From NCBI GenBank assembly GCA_022750295.1, contig JAKIVZ010000013.1, positions 1 through 58,070 of the forward strand: a DNA stretch of 58,070 nt. Reading direction: 5' to 3'. Positions within the stretch are counted from its first letter, which is position 1, and every line of letters starts with the position of its first letter. Of the stretch, positions 25,250 to 34,066 are shown in pieces. A program made the position numbers and the translations under genes. The DNA comes from Candidatus Lutacidiplasma silvani. GTDB taxonomy: Archaea; Thermoplasmatota; Thermoplasmata; Lutacidiplasmatales; UBA184. The notes under the pieces were generated by a model that had not been told where the DNA came from, did not search any database, and saw nothing but the letters and a program-made list of their open reading frames with translations.

Positions 25250-25269
25250 CGCCCGTCGAGCGCCGCCGT

Positions 25270-25277
25270 CTACATAC
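25270..25277 (-). promoter_or_regulatory. TATA-like box for the GNAT gene
   Basis: Minus-strand GTATGTAG centred 25 nt before the ATG at 25249, within an 80-bp divergent intergenic region. Confidence 0.5.
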
Positions 25278-25300
25278 CCGCGCGCCCGGCCCCCGACAAC

Positions 25301-25307
25301 CCTATGG
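25301..25307 (+). promoter_or_regulatory. TATA-like box for the TIGR02757-family gene
   Basis: CCTATGG centred 26 nt before the GTG at 25330. It is the only AT-containing core in the plus-strand half of this divergent region. Confidence 0.45.
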
Positions 25308-25329
25308 CCCGTGCCCGGGTCCGACCGGC

Positions 25330-26205
25330 GTGGCCGCGGCCCACCGGCCCACGCCGGAACTCCCCGAACATCTGCGGGCGCTCTACGACCGGTTCCCGTT
25401 CGACCGGTCGGTCGCCGACGACCCGATCTCGGGGGTCCGACAGTTTCGCTCCGACCCGAAGGCGGCCGAGGTCGCCGGGATCTTCGCGGCGACCCTCGCG
25501 ATCGGGAACACGACGTCGATCCGGGGCGCGTTCGCCGAGCTGGTGCGGAGGGCCGACGGCGACCTCGTCACGAACCTCGTGGACGCCGCTCCTCGGGAAC
25601 GACGACGGAGACTGGAGGGATTCCGGCACCGTTGGATCCGGGCCGACCAGATGGCGTACCTGGCCTGTCGGCTTCACGAACAGTACGCGACCGGCGGCAC
25701 CCTCGAGACCGCGTTCGCGGCCGGGCTCCGAGTCGGCGGGTTCGCGGCGGGGCTCGACGCGCTCGCCACCGTCCTCCGCGGCCCGGACCCCGCCGACGCT
25801 CCGCCGGGGTACCGGGTCCTCTTCCCGAGCCCGCTCGACGGCCCGGAGAGCGCCTGCAAGCGGATGACCCTCTTCGTCCGGTGGATGGTCCGAACCGAAC
25901 CGCCGGACCTCGGGATCTGGACGACCGTTCCGGCGTCGGAGCTCCGGATCCCGCTCGACCAGCACACGTACTGGATCGCGTATCACCTCGGCCTGACGTC
26001 CCGCCGCACGCGGAGCTGGCGGACCGTCGAGGAGGTCACGGCCGCGCTCCAGCTCGTGGACGCGCTCGACCCGGTCAAGTACGACTTCGTCCTCTGCCAC
26101 ACCGGGATCTCGGGCGACTGCCCGAAGCATCGCGACCTCGCGGTCTGCGGCCCGTGCGTCGTCCGGCCGGACTGTCGGCTCTGGCGCGGTCGGAGGGCGG
26201 CATGA
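25330..26205 (+). CDS. TIGR02757/DUF2400-family protein
   Basis: A 291-residue protein of a conserved family of unknown function distantly related to HhH-GPD DNA glycosylases. Recognisable parts are the N-terminal LYDRFPFDRSVADDPISGVR, the KRMTLFVRWMVR segment in the middle, and the C-terminal cysteine group CHTGISGDCPKHRDLAVCGP with two more Cys (CVVRPDC), which looks like an Fe-S or zinc site. The GTG start was chosen from the TATA spacing and because the family N-terminus begins just after it. The stop overlaps the next ATG (ATGA). Confidence 0.85.
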   Translation: MAAAHRPTPELPEHLRALYDRFPFDRSVADDPISGVRQFRSDPKAAEVAGIFAATLAIGNTTSIRGAFAELVRRADGDLVTNLVDAAPRERRRRLEGFRHRWIRADQMAYLACRLHEQYATGGTLETAFAAGLRVGGFAAGLDALATVLRGPDPADAPPGYRVLFPSPLDGPESACKRMTLFVRWMVRTEPPDLGIWTTVPASELRIPLDQHTYWIAYHLGLTSRRTRSWRTVEEVTAALQLVDALDPVKYDFVLCHTGISGDCPKHRDLAVCGPCVVRPDCRLWRGRRAA

Positions 26206-26609
26206 CGGGGCCGACCCCGCTCGGGATCGACCCGGGCCTCCTGGGTCGATTCCGGGCCGCGGGAGGCCGGATCGCATGGCGGGAGGCGCCCGCGTCCAAG
26301 AAGGGACGAGCGCGGTCCGGGACCGCCCGGATCGCGCACCTGAACGACGAGGAAGCTCGCGTGGAGGAACGCTCCGAGGGTCCGTCGTCGATCCTGACCG
26401 TCGACAGCGGCCCGGTCGGGGCGCTCGTCCTCCTGCTCCGGTGGGACGAGCGGGGGGAACCGGTCCGGCTCGTCACCCACGAGGCCGGCGCGCTCGCCGC
26501 GTTCCCGTCCGGCGCCCTCGAGGCCGGCTGGACCGACGGCTCGACCGAGCGGTCGCTTGCGGTCCCGTTGGCGGACCTGGTCGGGCTCGCGCGCTATGCG
26601 CTCGCCTGA
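26202..26609 (+). CDS. Hypothetical protein co-transcribed with TIGR02757 protein
   Basis: A 135-residue soluble protein of unknown function translated from an ATG that overlaps the upstream stop by 4 nt. Its sequence alternates basic and beta-prone segments (SILTVDSGPVGALVLLLRW, EPVRLVTHEAGALAAFP) and has no Cys/His metal site. The coupling suggests a role with the TIGR02757 protein. Its last 137 bp overlap the convergent HAD gene, so one of the two C-termini could be shorter than drawn. Confidence 0.65.
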   Translation: MTGPTPLGIDPGLLGRFRAAGGRIAWREAPASKKGRARSGTARIAHLNDEEARVEERSEGPSSILTVDSGPVGALVLLLRWDERGEPVRLVTHEAGALAAFPSGALEAGWTDGSTERSLAVPLADLVGLARYALA

Positions 26610-27396
26610 TCGCCCGGTCCCGGGCCGCCGCGGCCGCGACCCAGACCTCGTCGAACCGGTCCGCGAGCTCCAACCAGCTCGAGACCGCCGGGTACCGGAC
26701 GCGCGGGAACCGGACCGGGACGACCGGCGGGGGGGTGTGCGGGCGGCCCGTGAACCGAACGAAGGCGACGCCGGCCCGGTGGGCGGCGAGGAGGTCGGCG
26801 GGGCTGTCGCCGATGTGGAGGAGCCGCCCCGGTGGGACCCCGAGGGCCCGGGCGGCCCGCCGGAGGATCGCCGGCGACGGTTTCGCGTCCGGCCCGTCGG
26901 AGGAGATCACGATCGCGTCGAAGAACCCCGGGCCCCCGAGCCGTCGCAGGAGGCCGCGGGCCGCTTCGGGGGGCTCGTAGAGGATGTTCGAGACGACCCC
27001 GATCTTCAGTCCGCGCCGGCGGAGCTTCGCCAGGGTCCGGTGGATGCCGGGGTGCCACCGGAGGTTGGCCGACGCGATCGCGAACGCGATCGAGTGGCCG
27101 ACCCGTCCCGGGTCGGGCCGGATCCGCGTGAGGCGCGCGAGCTCGCCCGCCTGCGCGACGAGCGAGACCGAACGACCGGCCCCCTCCCGCTCGCTCGCCC
27201 ACTCCTCCATCGCGCGGACCGCCCGCTCGGCGATCCGGACCGGGAGCCCCCCCGCCACGAGGGGCTCGACCCACGCCGTACGGCGGGACCGTTCGTACAC
27301 CCGTGGCCCGGACCGGCTGAACGCGAGGAGCGTGAACCAGAGGTCGATGGTGACGGCGAGCGGTTCGGGGGGGAGCTCGGAGCGGCGGGTCGTCAC
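26473..27396 (-). CDS. HAD-superfamily hydrolase
   Basis: A 307-residue haloacid dehalogenase-type phosphatase. Motif I is TIDLWFTLL, with the nucleophile Asp followed by W-F-T rather than the common D-x-D-x-T. Motif II is VVSN, motif III the Lys in AKPSPAILRRA, and motif IV IGDSPADLLAAHRAG. The GTG start overlaps the stop of the glycosyltransferase gene (GTGA). The recognisable domain ends near residue 240; the last 50 residues are Arg/Pro-rich and antisense to the end of the gene at 26202, so the true terminus needs care. In this operon it may remove phosphate from a sugar, but that is inference. Confidence 0.8.
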   Translation of the reverse strand: MTTRRSELPPEPLAVTIDLWFTLLAFSRSGPRVYERSRRTAWVEPLVAGGLPVRIAERAVRAMEEWASEREGAGRSVSLVAQAGELARLTRIRPDPGRVGHSIAFAIASANLRWHPGIHRTLAKLRRRGLKIGVVSNILYEPPEAARGLLRRLGGPGFFDAIVISSDGPDAKPSPAILRRAARALGVPPGRLLHIGDSPADLLAAHRAGVAFVRFTGRPHTPPPVVPVRFPRVRYPAVSSWLELADRFDEVWVAAAAARDRAIRRAHSARARPGPPTGPQATARSSRRSSRPRGRRTGTRRARRPRG

Positions 27397-28766
27397 GGGC
27401 GCCGCCCCCCGAACGCCCGTCGTCGGCGGGGCGGGCGTCGCTCGTAGAGCTCGACGGTCCGACGGAAGATCTCCTTGAGCCGGGGGGCGGCCCGGTCGAC
27501 GTGGCACCGGCGGGCGGTGATCGCGCCGTTCGCCCCGATCCGCTCCGCGTCCGGCGTCCGGTCGAGCAGGGTCGTCAGCTTCTGGGCGATGTCGGTCGTC
27601 GACCCCGGCCGGGTCAAGAACCCGTTCACCCCGTCGTCGACGAGCTCGCCCGCGCCCGCGCCCCGGCTCACGACGACGGGGATCCCGTGGGTCCACGCCT
27701 CGACGATGACGAGGCCGAACCCCTCCCACGGGGCCGGGTGGACGAACGCATCGGTGAGGCCGTACATCGCCCGGAGCTCCTCGTCCGGGAGCGCGCCGGC
27801 GAGGACGACCCGGTTCTGGAGGCGGAGGGCCCGGATCTGGACCTCGAGCTTCGACCTCCACGAGCTCGCCTTGCCGACGCCGAGACCGGCCGAGCTCGTC
27901 GAGAAGCTCTCGCCGCCGACGAGCACGAGCTTCGCGCCCGGGAACCGTCGCGCGACGCGCGCGAACGCCTCGATCGCGAGGTCCTGGCGCTTCACGGGGT
28001 CCATCCGGCCGACGCAGAGCACGACGGGCCCGTCGCCGAGATGGAACTGGGTGCGGACCCGCTCGCGGACCGCCGCCGACGCGGCCCGCTGCTCGCGCGG
28101 GTCGAAGTAGGGGTACACCTGGAACGCGCGGCCCTGGAACCCGGCCTGGATCAGGTCCTCGAGGCCGGCCCGGGTGCTGACGACGATCCCGTCGAACCCC
28201 TCCATCGCCTTGAGGAAGAATCGCCGGACCGGCTCCGGGTACCCCCGGAAATCGAGCGGGATGTGCCAGCGGAGCAGCGCCGGCGCCGACGAGCCGATGA
28301 GGCCGCCGACGAGGACCTGCTGGAAGTCGTTGACGTAGAGGAGGTCGTGGTCGACGACCTTCGGCAAGAGCGCGAGCGCCGTCCGGGCGCTGTAGTCGAC
28401 GAACCCGGGATAGTCGGAGAGCGACGGACGGAACCCCCGCGGCCCGTGGAACGACCGCCAGATCGTCTCCTTGAACCGGGCGTACCGCCGTCGCGTCTCC
28501 TCCGGGACCGGGAACGTCTCGAGCGAGAACCCCTCGTTCGTGCGGACCCGGGGCGGGAGCCCGGCGCTCCCGAGGGCGACCCAGGTGGTCTCGCCGGTCA
28601 ACCCGGCGCCCCGCCCGGAGCCGATGAGGGCCCGCATCATCGGGACGACGCCGCCCAGGTTCGGCTCGTACTCCTCGCGGAGCCGCCAGACCGGCCGGGA
28701 CCGGTCCGCCCCGGGGAGGGGCCGGATCGGGGGCGTCTGGGTGTTCACGCAAAGCCGGATTCCCAT
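27393..28766 (-). CDS. GT4-family glycosyltransferase
   Basis: A 457-residue retaining glycosyltransferase with the GT-B fold. The C-terminal donor-binding half shows VVLCVGRMDPVKRQDLAIEA, RVVLAGALPDEELRAMYG and the EX7E motif in WEGFGLVIVEAWTHG near residue 345. The N-terminal half has the glycine-rich NLGGVVPMMRALIGSG. Start at ATG 28766. It is followed by a HAD phosphatase and preceded by a GH15 hydrolase on the same strand. The set would fit trehalose or glycan metabolism, but donor and acceptor cannot be read from the sequence. Confidence 0.9.
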   Translation of the reverse strand: MGIRLCVNTQTPPIRPLPGADRSRPVWRLREEYEPNLGGVVPMMRALIGSGRGAGLTGETTWVALGSAGLPPRVRTNEGFSLETFPVPEETRRRYARFKETIWRSFHGPRGFRPSLSDYPGFVDYSARTALALLPKVVDHDLLYVNDFQQVLVGGLIGSSAPALLRWHIPLDFRGYPEPVRRFFLKAMEGFDGIVVSTRAGLEDLIQAGFQGRAFQVYPYFDPREQRAASAAVRERVRTQFHLGDGPVVLCVGRMDPVKRQDLAIEAFARVARRFPGAKLVLVGGESFSTSSAGLGVGKASSWRSKLEVQIRALRLQNRVVLAGALPDEELRAMYGLTDAFVHPAPWEGFGLVIVEAWTHGIPVVVSRGAGAGELVDDGVNGFLTRPGSTTDIAQKLTTLLDRTPDAERIGANGAITARRCHVDRAAPRLKEIFRRTVELYERRPPRRRRAFGGRRP

Positions 28767-28801
28767 CGCAGCGTCCCGCGCCTCCCGCCCCGCGAGCGGC
28801 C

Positions 28802-30859
28802 CTACGGTCGGGGGCGCCGACGGGGCGCCCCCGGTGTTCGACCCGGCGGTCTCGCGGTCGCGCGGGAGGTCGTCCGGGAGAGGGCCCGGCGGGTCAATAG
28901 GGGTTCCGTCGGAGGGGTCGGGGGGGCCCCGGGAACTCCGGCGACCCCCGGAAGGTACGGGGCGAGGGCGGCGATCCGGGCCCGCTCGGCCCGACCGGCC
29001 CCCGCGAGCCCGAGGGCGAGGGCGGCGCGCAGCAGCGCGACGTGCGTGAACGCCTGCGGATAGTTGCCGAGCGCCTGGCCGCCCCCGGCCGGGTCCCACT
29101 CTTCGCTGAACAGTCCGTGCGGGCTCGCGCTCTGCAGGAGCTCGGCGAACGCCCGGCGGGCCCGGACGAGCTGGCCCGCCCGCGCCCGGCACTCGACGAG
29201 CCAGAACGCGCAGGGAAGGAACGAGCCGTCCCGGCCGCCGACCCCGTCCGACGCTTCGTACCGCCAGACGAACGCCCCCCTCGTGAGGTCGGCCGCCACC
29301 CGTTCGACGGTCCCGAGGACCCGCGGGTCGTCGAACGGGAGGAAGCCGACCAGCGGGATCCGGAGGTTCGCCGCGTCGACCCCCGGTTCGCCGAACGACC
29401 GGAGGAACGTGTGCCGCCGCTCGTCCCATCCGTGCTCCAGGATCGCGGCCCGGATCGCCTCGGCCGTCGTCCGCCACCGGGCCTCGCGCCGGTCGCCCCC
29501 GTACCGCTCGGCGAGATGGCTCGCCCGGTCCATCGCGACCCACGCCATCAGCTTCGAGTGGACGAAGTGCCGCGGCGGGCCGCGCACCTCCCAGATCCCC
29601 TGGTCGGGCGCCGTCCACCGTCGGCCGACCTCGTCGGCGAGGTCGAGGAGGGCGGAGAGCGACTCCCGGGGGATCCCGTCCGGGTCGATCGCCGCGAGGA
29701 GGTTCGCCGCGTCGAGGAGCTCGCCGTAGATGTCGAGCTGGAACTGCGTGTAGGCCGCGTTGCCGATCCGGACCGGGCGCGAGCCGAGGAACCCCGGGAG
29801 GTGGGACAGACGATGCTCCGCGAGGTCGCTCTCCCCGTGGACCCCATAGAGGACGTGCAGGTCGGCCCGCTTGCCCCGCCGGCTGGGACCCAGGCGCGCC
29901 ACGACCCACCCGAGGAACGCCCGGGCCTCCGGGACGTGGCCGAGGAGGAGCATCTCCTGCGCGACGAACGCCGCATCGCGGATCCAGGCGTACCGGTAGT
30001 CCCAGTTCCGTCGGCCGCCCGGCCATTCGGGGAGGGACGTTGTCGGGGCGGCCACGAACGCCCCGGTCGTCGGGTTCGACAGGAGCTTCAGGACGAGCTC
30101 GGACCGCTCGATCGGCTCGTGCCAGCGGGCCGCGAGCCGGTGGAGCGGGGCGTCCGGACCGTGGACCCATCCGCGCCAGAACTGCTCGGTCTGCGTCAGG
30201 AGCGCCCGGACCCCCGACCCCCGCCGGGGCGCCGCCCCCCACGAGAGGTCGAACGCCACCGACGCGTCGGCGGCGAGGGAGACCGACGCGGTCGCCCTCC
30301 CGTGGCCGACCTCGAACGGACCGGGCCCTCGCAGGGCGACCGCGGTCGAGCCGGATTCGGCGACGACCCCGCCGGGGGTCAGTTCGAGCTCGGCGGTGAC
30401 CCGGCCGTACTCGAATCTCGGCTCGAACCACACCTCGAGCTCGGCCGCGGCGGAGTCGGACTCCACGATCCGGACGATCCGCGCCGCGTCCTCGTCGCTT
30501 CCCCCCTCGGGGACGGGCATGAAATCGACGAGGGTCACCGTGCCCCCCTCCGTACCCTCGAACACCGTCTCGAGGACGTTCGTCGAAGGACGGTACCGCT
30601 GGAATCCCGGCGCCGCGCCCACCGGTCGGAGGAGGAACGTCCCGCCCCGGAGCGGGTCGAGGATCCGGCCGAAGACGCTCGGGCTCGCGAACCTCGGAAG
30701 GCACGCCCAGTCGATCGCGCCGGCCCGGTGGACAAGGGCGGCGGTCCGGAGGTTGCCGATCACCCCGTAGTCGTGGAGGGCGGTCGGCGGGCCGAGGGGG
30801 AACCGCTCGGGCCGGGCCGGCGGACGCTCCGGCGACCCCGAACGGCGGCTCCGGGCCAT
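28802..30859 (-). CDS. Glycoside hydrolase family 15 (glucoamylase/trehalase-like)
   Basis: A 685-residue inverting glycosidase. The N-terminal beta-sandwich begins with ALHDYGVIGNLRTAALVHRA and DWACLPRFASPSVFGRI, a typical GH15 opening. The (alpha/alpha)6 barrel has RRNWDYRYAWIRDAAF near 288, the catalytic-acid region GIWEVRG near 420, and the catalytic-base region LFSEEWDP near 586. No signal peptide is seen, so it is probably cytoplasmic. Related Thermoplasma GH15 enzymes include trehalases; glucoamylase activity is the alternative. The C-terminal 45 residues are Pro/Arg/Thr-rich. Operon with GT4 and HAD genes. Confidence 0.93.
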   Translation of the reverse strand: MARSRRSGSPERPPARPERFPLGPPTALHDYGVIGNLRTAALVHRAGAIDWACLPRFASPSVFGRILDPLRGGTFLLRPVGAAPGFQRYRPSTNVLETVFEGTEGGTVTLVDFMPVPEGGSDEDAARIVRIVESDSAAAELEVWFEPRFEYGRVTAELELTPGGVVAESGSTAVALRGPGPFEVGHGRATASVSLAADASVAFDLSWGAAPRRGSGVRALLTQTEQFWRGWVHGPDAPLHRLAARWHEPIERSELVLKLLSNPTTGAFVAAPTTSLPEWPGGRRNWDYRYAWIRDAAFVAQEMLLLGHVPEARAFLGWVVARLGPSRRGKRADLHVLYGVHGESDLAEHRLSHLPGFLGSRPVRIGNAAYTQFQLDIYGELLDAANLLAAIDPDGIPRESLSALLDLADEVGRRWTAPDQGIWEVRGPPRHFVHSKLMAWVAMDRASHLAERYGGDRREARWRTTAEAIRAAILEHGWDERRHTFLRSFGEPGVDAANLRIPLVGFLPFDDPRVLGTVERVAADLTRGAFVWRYEASDGVGGRDGSFLPCAFWLVECRARAGQLVRARRAFAELLQSASPHGLFSEEWDPAGGGQALGNYPQAFTHVALLRAALALGLAGAGRAERARIAALAPYLPGVAGVPGAPPTPPTEPLLTRRALSRTTSRATARPPGRTPGAPRRRPRP

Positions 30860-30866
30860 CCGGGCC

Positions 30867-33626
30867 CTACGAGCACCCGCTCGTCGCGCCGCAGACGGTG
30901 CAGGCGTAGCAGGTGCCCGACCGGACCATGATCCCGCCGCAGATGTGGCACGACGGAGCGTCCTCGCTCACGCCCCGGGCGGCGCCCGGGTCGAACGTGT
31001 CGAGCGACTTCGCCGCGAACGTCTGGGACTTGGCCGACGTCGCGGGGGCGCCGTGGCCGTTCCCCTCGGCGGGCGCCTCGAGGCCGATCGCCCGGCGGTC
31101 GTCCTCGGTGAGGAACTCGATCGCGAGCCACCGGGCGACGTAGTCGGGGATCGACTTCGCGAACCGGACCTTCGGGTTGTTCGTCGCGCCCGCCGGCTCG
31201 AACCGGAGGTGGGCGAGCTTCCGGACGAGGTCCTTCAGCGGCACCCCGTGCTGGAGCGCCATCGACATCGAGATCCCGAGCGAATCCATCAGGCCGTTGA
31301 CCGTCGAACCTTCCTTCGTCACGCGGAAGAACACCTCGCCGGGCCGACCGTCCGGGTAGAGCCCGACGGTGACGTACCCGTCGTGGCCGCCGACGGAGAA
31401 GTGGTGGGTGATCGCCTTCCGTTCGTCGGGGAGCCGCTCGCGGACCGGGCCGCGGGGGCCGGTGACGCCGGCCTTTCCCTTCCCGGTCTCGTACGGCTGG
31501 GACGCCTTGCAGCCGTCCCGGTAGAGGGCGACCGACTTGATCCCGAGCTTCCAGGCTTCGAGGTAGATCGCCTCGATCTCCTCGACGGTCGCGTCGTTCG
31601 GGAGGTTGATCGTCTTCGACGCCCCGCCGGAGAGGAACGGTTGGACCGCGCCGAGCATGTGGAGGTGGCCGAGCGCGGAGATCGTCCGCTTCCCCTGACC
31701 CGGCGCGAGGGCGCAGTCGAAGACGGGGAGGTGCTCCGGCTTCAGGTCCGGGGCGCCCTCGATCGTGCCGTGCGCCTCGATGTAGGCCGTGATCCGGCCG
31801 ACCGCGTCCTTCGGGTAACCGAGGCTGCGGAGCGCGTCCTCGGCGGTGTGATTGACCATCCGCATCGCGCCGCCCCCGACGAGGTTCTTCACCTTCACGA
31901 GGGAGAGCTCGGGCTCGAGTCCGAGGGTGTCGCATCCCATCAGGAGCCCGATCGTCCCGGTCGGGGCGATGACGGAGATCTGGGCGTTCCGGTACCCCCA
32001 CATCTCGCCGGCCCGGACCGTCTCCCGCCACGACTCGGCGGCGGCCTTGACGAGCTCGGCGAGCCGCGGGTCGGCGTTCGGGATCTTCTCCGACGCCGCG
32101 CGGTGCTTTTCCATCACGCGGAGCATCGGCGAGCGGTTCCGGTCGAAGCCGGGGAACGACCCGACCCGCCGGGAGATCTCCGCCGACATCCGATATCCCT
32201 CCGCCGACAGGACGGCAGAGATCGAGGCGGCGAGCGAGCGGCCGGCGTCCGAGTCGTAGGCGAGGCCGTAGTGCATGAGGAGCGAACCGAGGTTCGCATA
32301 CCCGAGGCCGAGGGGCCGGAAGTCGTGGGAGTTCTGCGCGATCGGCGCCGTCGGGTAGCTCGAGGCGTCGACGAGGATCTCCATCGCGAAGATCATCGTG
32401 CGGACCGCTTCGCGGAAGAGCGGGAGGTCGAACCCGCCGTCCGCGTCGAGGAACTTCATCAGGTTGATCGACGAGAGGTTGCACGCCGTGTCGTCGAGGA
32501 ACAGGTACTCCGAGCACGGGTTCGAGGCGTTGATCCGACCGGACATCGGCGAGGTGTGCCAGTCGTTCGTGACGTCGTCGAACTGGACGCCGGGGTCGCC
32601 GCACCGCCAGGCCGCGTAGGCCAGCTTCCGCCAGAGGTCCTTCGCCTTGTACGTGGTGGCGACCGAGTGGTCGGTCCGGTTGTACGTCTTCCAGTCGCCG
32701 TCCTTGACGACGGCGTCGATGAACGAATCCGGGATCCGGACCGAGTGGTTCGCGTTCTGGTAGGCGATCGAGGCGTACGCGGAGTCGGGGTCGGTCCCGT
32801 CGAAGTTCGACGAGTACCCCTCCCGGATCAGGGCCATCGCCTTGTCTTCCTCGCGGACCTTGCAGTCGATGAAATCGAGGATGTCGGGGTGGTCCATGTT
32901 GAGGATCACCATCTTCGCGGCCCGGCGGGTCGTCCCGCCGGACTTGATCACGCCGGCGAGCGCGTCGAACGCGCGCATGAACGACACCGGACCGCTCGCG
33001 ATCCCGCCGCCGCTCAACCGCTCGTGGCTGCCGCGGAGGGCGGAGAGGTTCGAGCCGGTGCCGCTGCCGCCCTTGAACAGTCGTCCTTCGCTCGTCGCGA
33101 GGCCGAGGATCGAGTCCATGTCGTCGGTGACCGACTGGATGAAGCACGCCGAGCACTGGGGCGGCTCGCGGACGCCGACGTTGAACCAGACGGGGCTGTT
33201 GAACGCCGCCATCCGGTGGACCATGAGGTACGAGAGGCTCTCCTCGAGACGGGTCGCCTCTTCGGCGGTGTCGACGTAGCCGAGGTCGAGTCCGCGCTGC
33301 GCGATCCAGTGCGTGACGCGCCGGATCATTCCGTCAATCGAGGTCTCGCGCCGCCCGTCGATGACGCGGAAATATTTCGACGCCGCGATGTTGATCGACG
33401 TCTCCGACCAGTCGGCCGGCGCCTTGATCCCCTTCTGGTCGAAGATCACCTTGCCGTCGGCCGCCTTGATCACCGCGTCGTGGCTCTTCCACTCGACGGT
33501 GTCGAACGCCGTCTTGCCCCGCGGTACGAGGCGGGGGATCGTGATCGGCTCGCGACCGGACCGGCTCGGGGGCCGGGCGATCGCCTCGTCGGGAATCGTC
33601 GGTGCGCGGCGTTTTGGAACAGCCAT
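30867..33626 (-). CDS. nrdJ: Adenosylcobalamin-dependent (class II) ribonucleotide reductase
   Basis: Makes deoxyribonucleotides from ribonucleotides with a B12-generated thiyl radical. 919 residues. Visible features include the redox Cys in PQCSACFIQSV, KGGSGTGSNLSALRGSHERL, the active-site ASNPCSEYLFLDDTACNLSS near residue 369, APTGTIGLLMGCDTLGLEPE, and a C-terminal zinc-ribbon CHICGG with CYACTVCG and a last Cys before the end. The start has a purine-rich GAGGAGT shortly upstream of the ATG, so it is not leaderless. A 190-nt leader region without a recognisable riboswitch separates it from the zinc-ribbon gene. Confidence 0.97.
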   Translation of the reverse strand: MAVPKRRAPTIPDEAIARPPSRSGREPITIPRLVPRGKTAFDTVEWKSHDAVIKAADGKVIFDQKGIKAPADWSETSINIAASKYFRVIDGRRETSIDGMIRRVTHWIAQRGLDLGYVDTAEEATRLEESLSYLMVHRMAAFNSPVWFNVGVREPPQCSACFIQSVTDDMDSILGLATSEGRLFKGGSGTGSNLSALRGSHERLSGGGIASGPVSFMRAFDALAGVIKSGGTTRRAAKMVILNMDHPDILDFIDCKVREEDKAMALIREGYSSNFDGTDPDSAYASIAYQNANHSVRIPDSFIDAVVKDGDWKTYNRTDHSVATTYKAKDLWRKLAYAAWRCGDPGVQFDDVTNDWHTSPMSGRINASNPCSEYLFLDDTACNLSSINLMKFLDADGGFDLPLFREAVRTMIFAMEILVDASSYPTAPIAQNSHDFRPLGLGYANLGSLLMHYGLAYDSDAGRSLAASISAVLSAEGYRMSAEISRRVGSFPGFDRNRSPMLRVMEKHRAASEKIPNADPRLAELVKAAAESWRETVRAGEMWGYRNAQISVIAPTGTIGLLMGCDTLGLEPELSLVKVKNLVGGGAMRMVNHTAEDALRSLGYPKDAVGRITAYIEAHGTIEGAPDLKPEHLPVFDCALAPGQGKRTISALGHLHMLGAVQPFLSGGASKTINLPNDATVEEIEAIYLEAWKLGIKSVALYRDGCKASQPYETGKGKAGVTGPRGPVRERLPDERKAITHHFSVGGHDGYVTVGLYPDGRPGEVFFRVTKEGSTVNGLMDSLGISMSMALQHGVPLKDLVRKLAHLRFEPAGATNNPKVRFAKSIPDYVARWLAIEFLTEDDRRAIGLEAPAEGNGHGAPATSAKSQTFAAKSLDTFDPGAARGVSEDAPSCHICGGIMVRSGTCYACTVCGATSGCS

Positions 33627-33816
33627 TGGGGGTTACTCCTCGGACGGTGCGCGGGCCACGCGGCCCTCGGGAGCGACGGGTAGGCGCTCAGGTGCCGTAG
33701 CGACGGCGGTTAGCCCGAGGAACGCCCTTGATGGGCGCCCGTTCCACGGGAGAACCGGATGCACGGAACCCGCGCCGCGTCCCGAAGACGCGTGTCGCGG
33801 ACCCTCCGGGCGAGGC
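33627..33816 (-). other. 190-nt upstream region of nrdJ, no gene seen
   Basis: Contains several GC-rich inverted segments but no ORF with support. A cobalamin riboswitch was looked for because the downstream enzyme needs B12; no clear B12-box could be recognised. A TATA-like TCTATATC at about 33829-33836, inside the preceding gene, could drive nrdJ with a long leader. Confidence 0.3.
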
Positions 33817-34038
33817 CTATCGTGTAGGTCTATATCTTCGCTCGGTCGAACTGAGTCCCACCGTTCGTTCCGGGCGCCCGAAATCGTGCGCCGGACCGAT
33901 CGCGACCGGTAAGACTCGCATCGTGCACGGCATCGTCACGCCGCACTCGCCGCAGTAGAGGCCCTCCTCGGCGACCCAGAGAAACTCGCCGCACCGCTCG
34001 CACTTGCGTGGGTCGTCCGGGTCGTTCCGACAGCCCAT
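33817..34038 (-). CDS. Small zinc-ribbon protein
   Basis: A 73-residue protein with a C-x2-C (KCERCGEFLWV) and a second C-x2-C (YCGECGV) 13 residues apart, a compact zinc ribbon, plus additional Cys at 3 and 38. The C-terminal half lacks recognisable structure. The ATG at 34038 is 26 nt downstream of a TATA-like GAAATA (34061-34066), good evidence for a real leaderless gene. It lies upstream of nrdJ on the same strand. Function unknown; a nucleic-acid or protein contact role is typical for such modules. Confidence 0.65.
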   Translation of the reverse strand: MGCRNDPDDPRKCERCGEFLWVAEEGLYCGECGVTMPCTMRVLPVAIGPAHDFGRPERTVGLSSTERRYRPTR

Positions 34039-34060
34039 TGGACGGACGAGGCGGCGGGGG

Positions 34061-34066
34061 TATTTC
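34061..34066 (-). promoter_or_regulatory. TATA-like box for the small zinc-ribbon gene
   Basis: Minus-strand GAAATA centred 26 nt before the ATG at 34038. Confidence 0.5.

Noticed and set aside
33627-33816. Possible cobalamin riboswitch upstream of class II ribonucleotide reductase
   Set aside because: No recognisable B12-box or consistent fold; only general GC-rich inverted segments.
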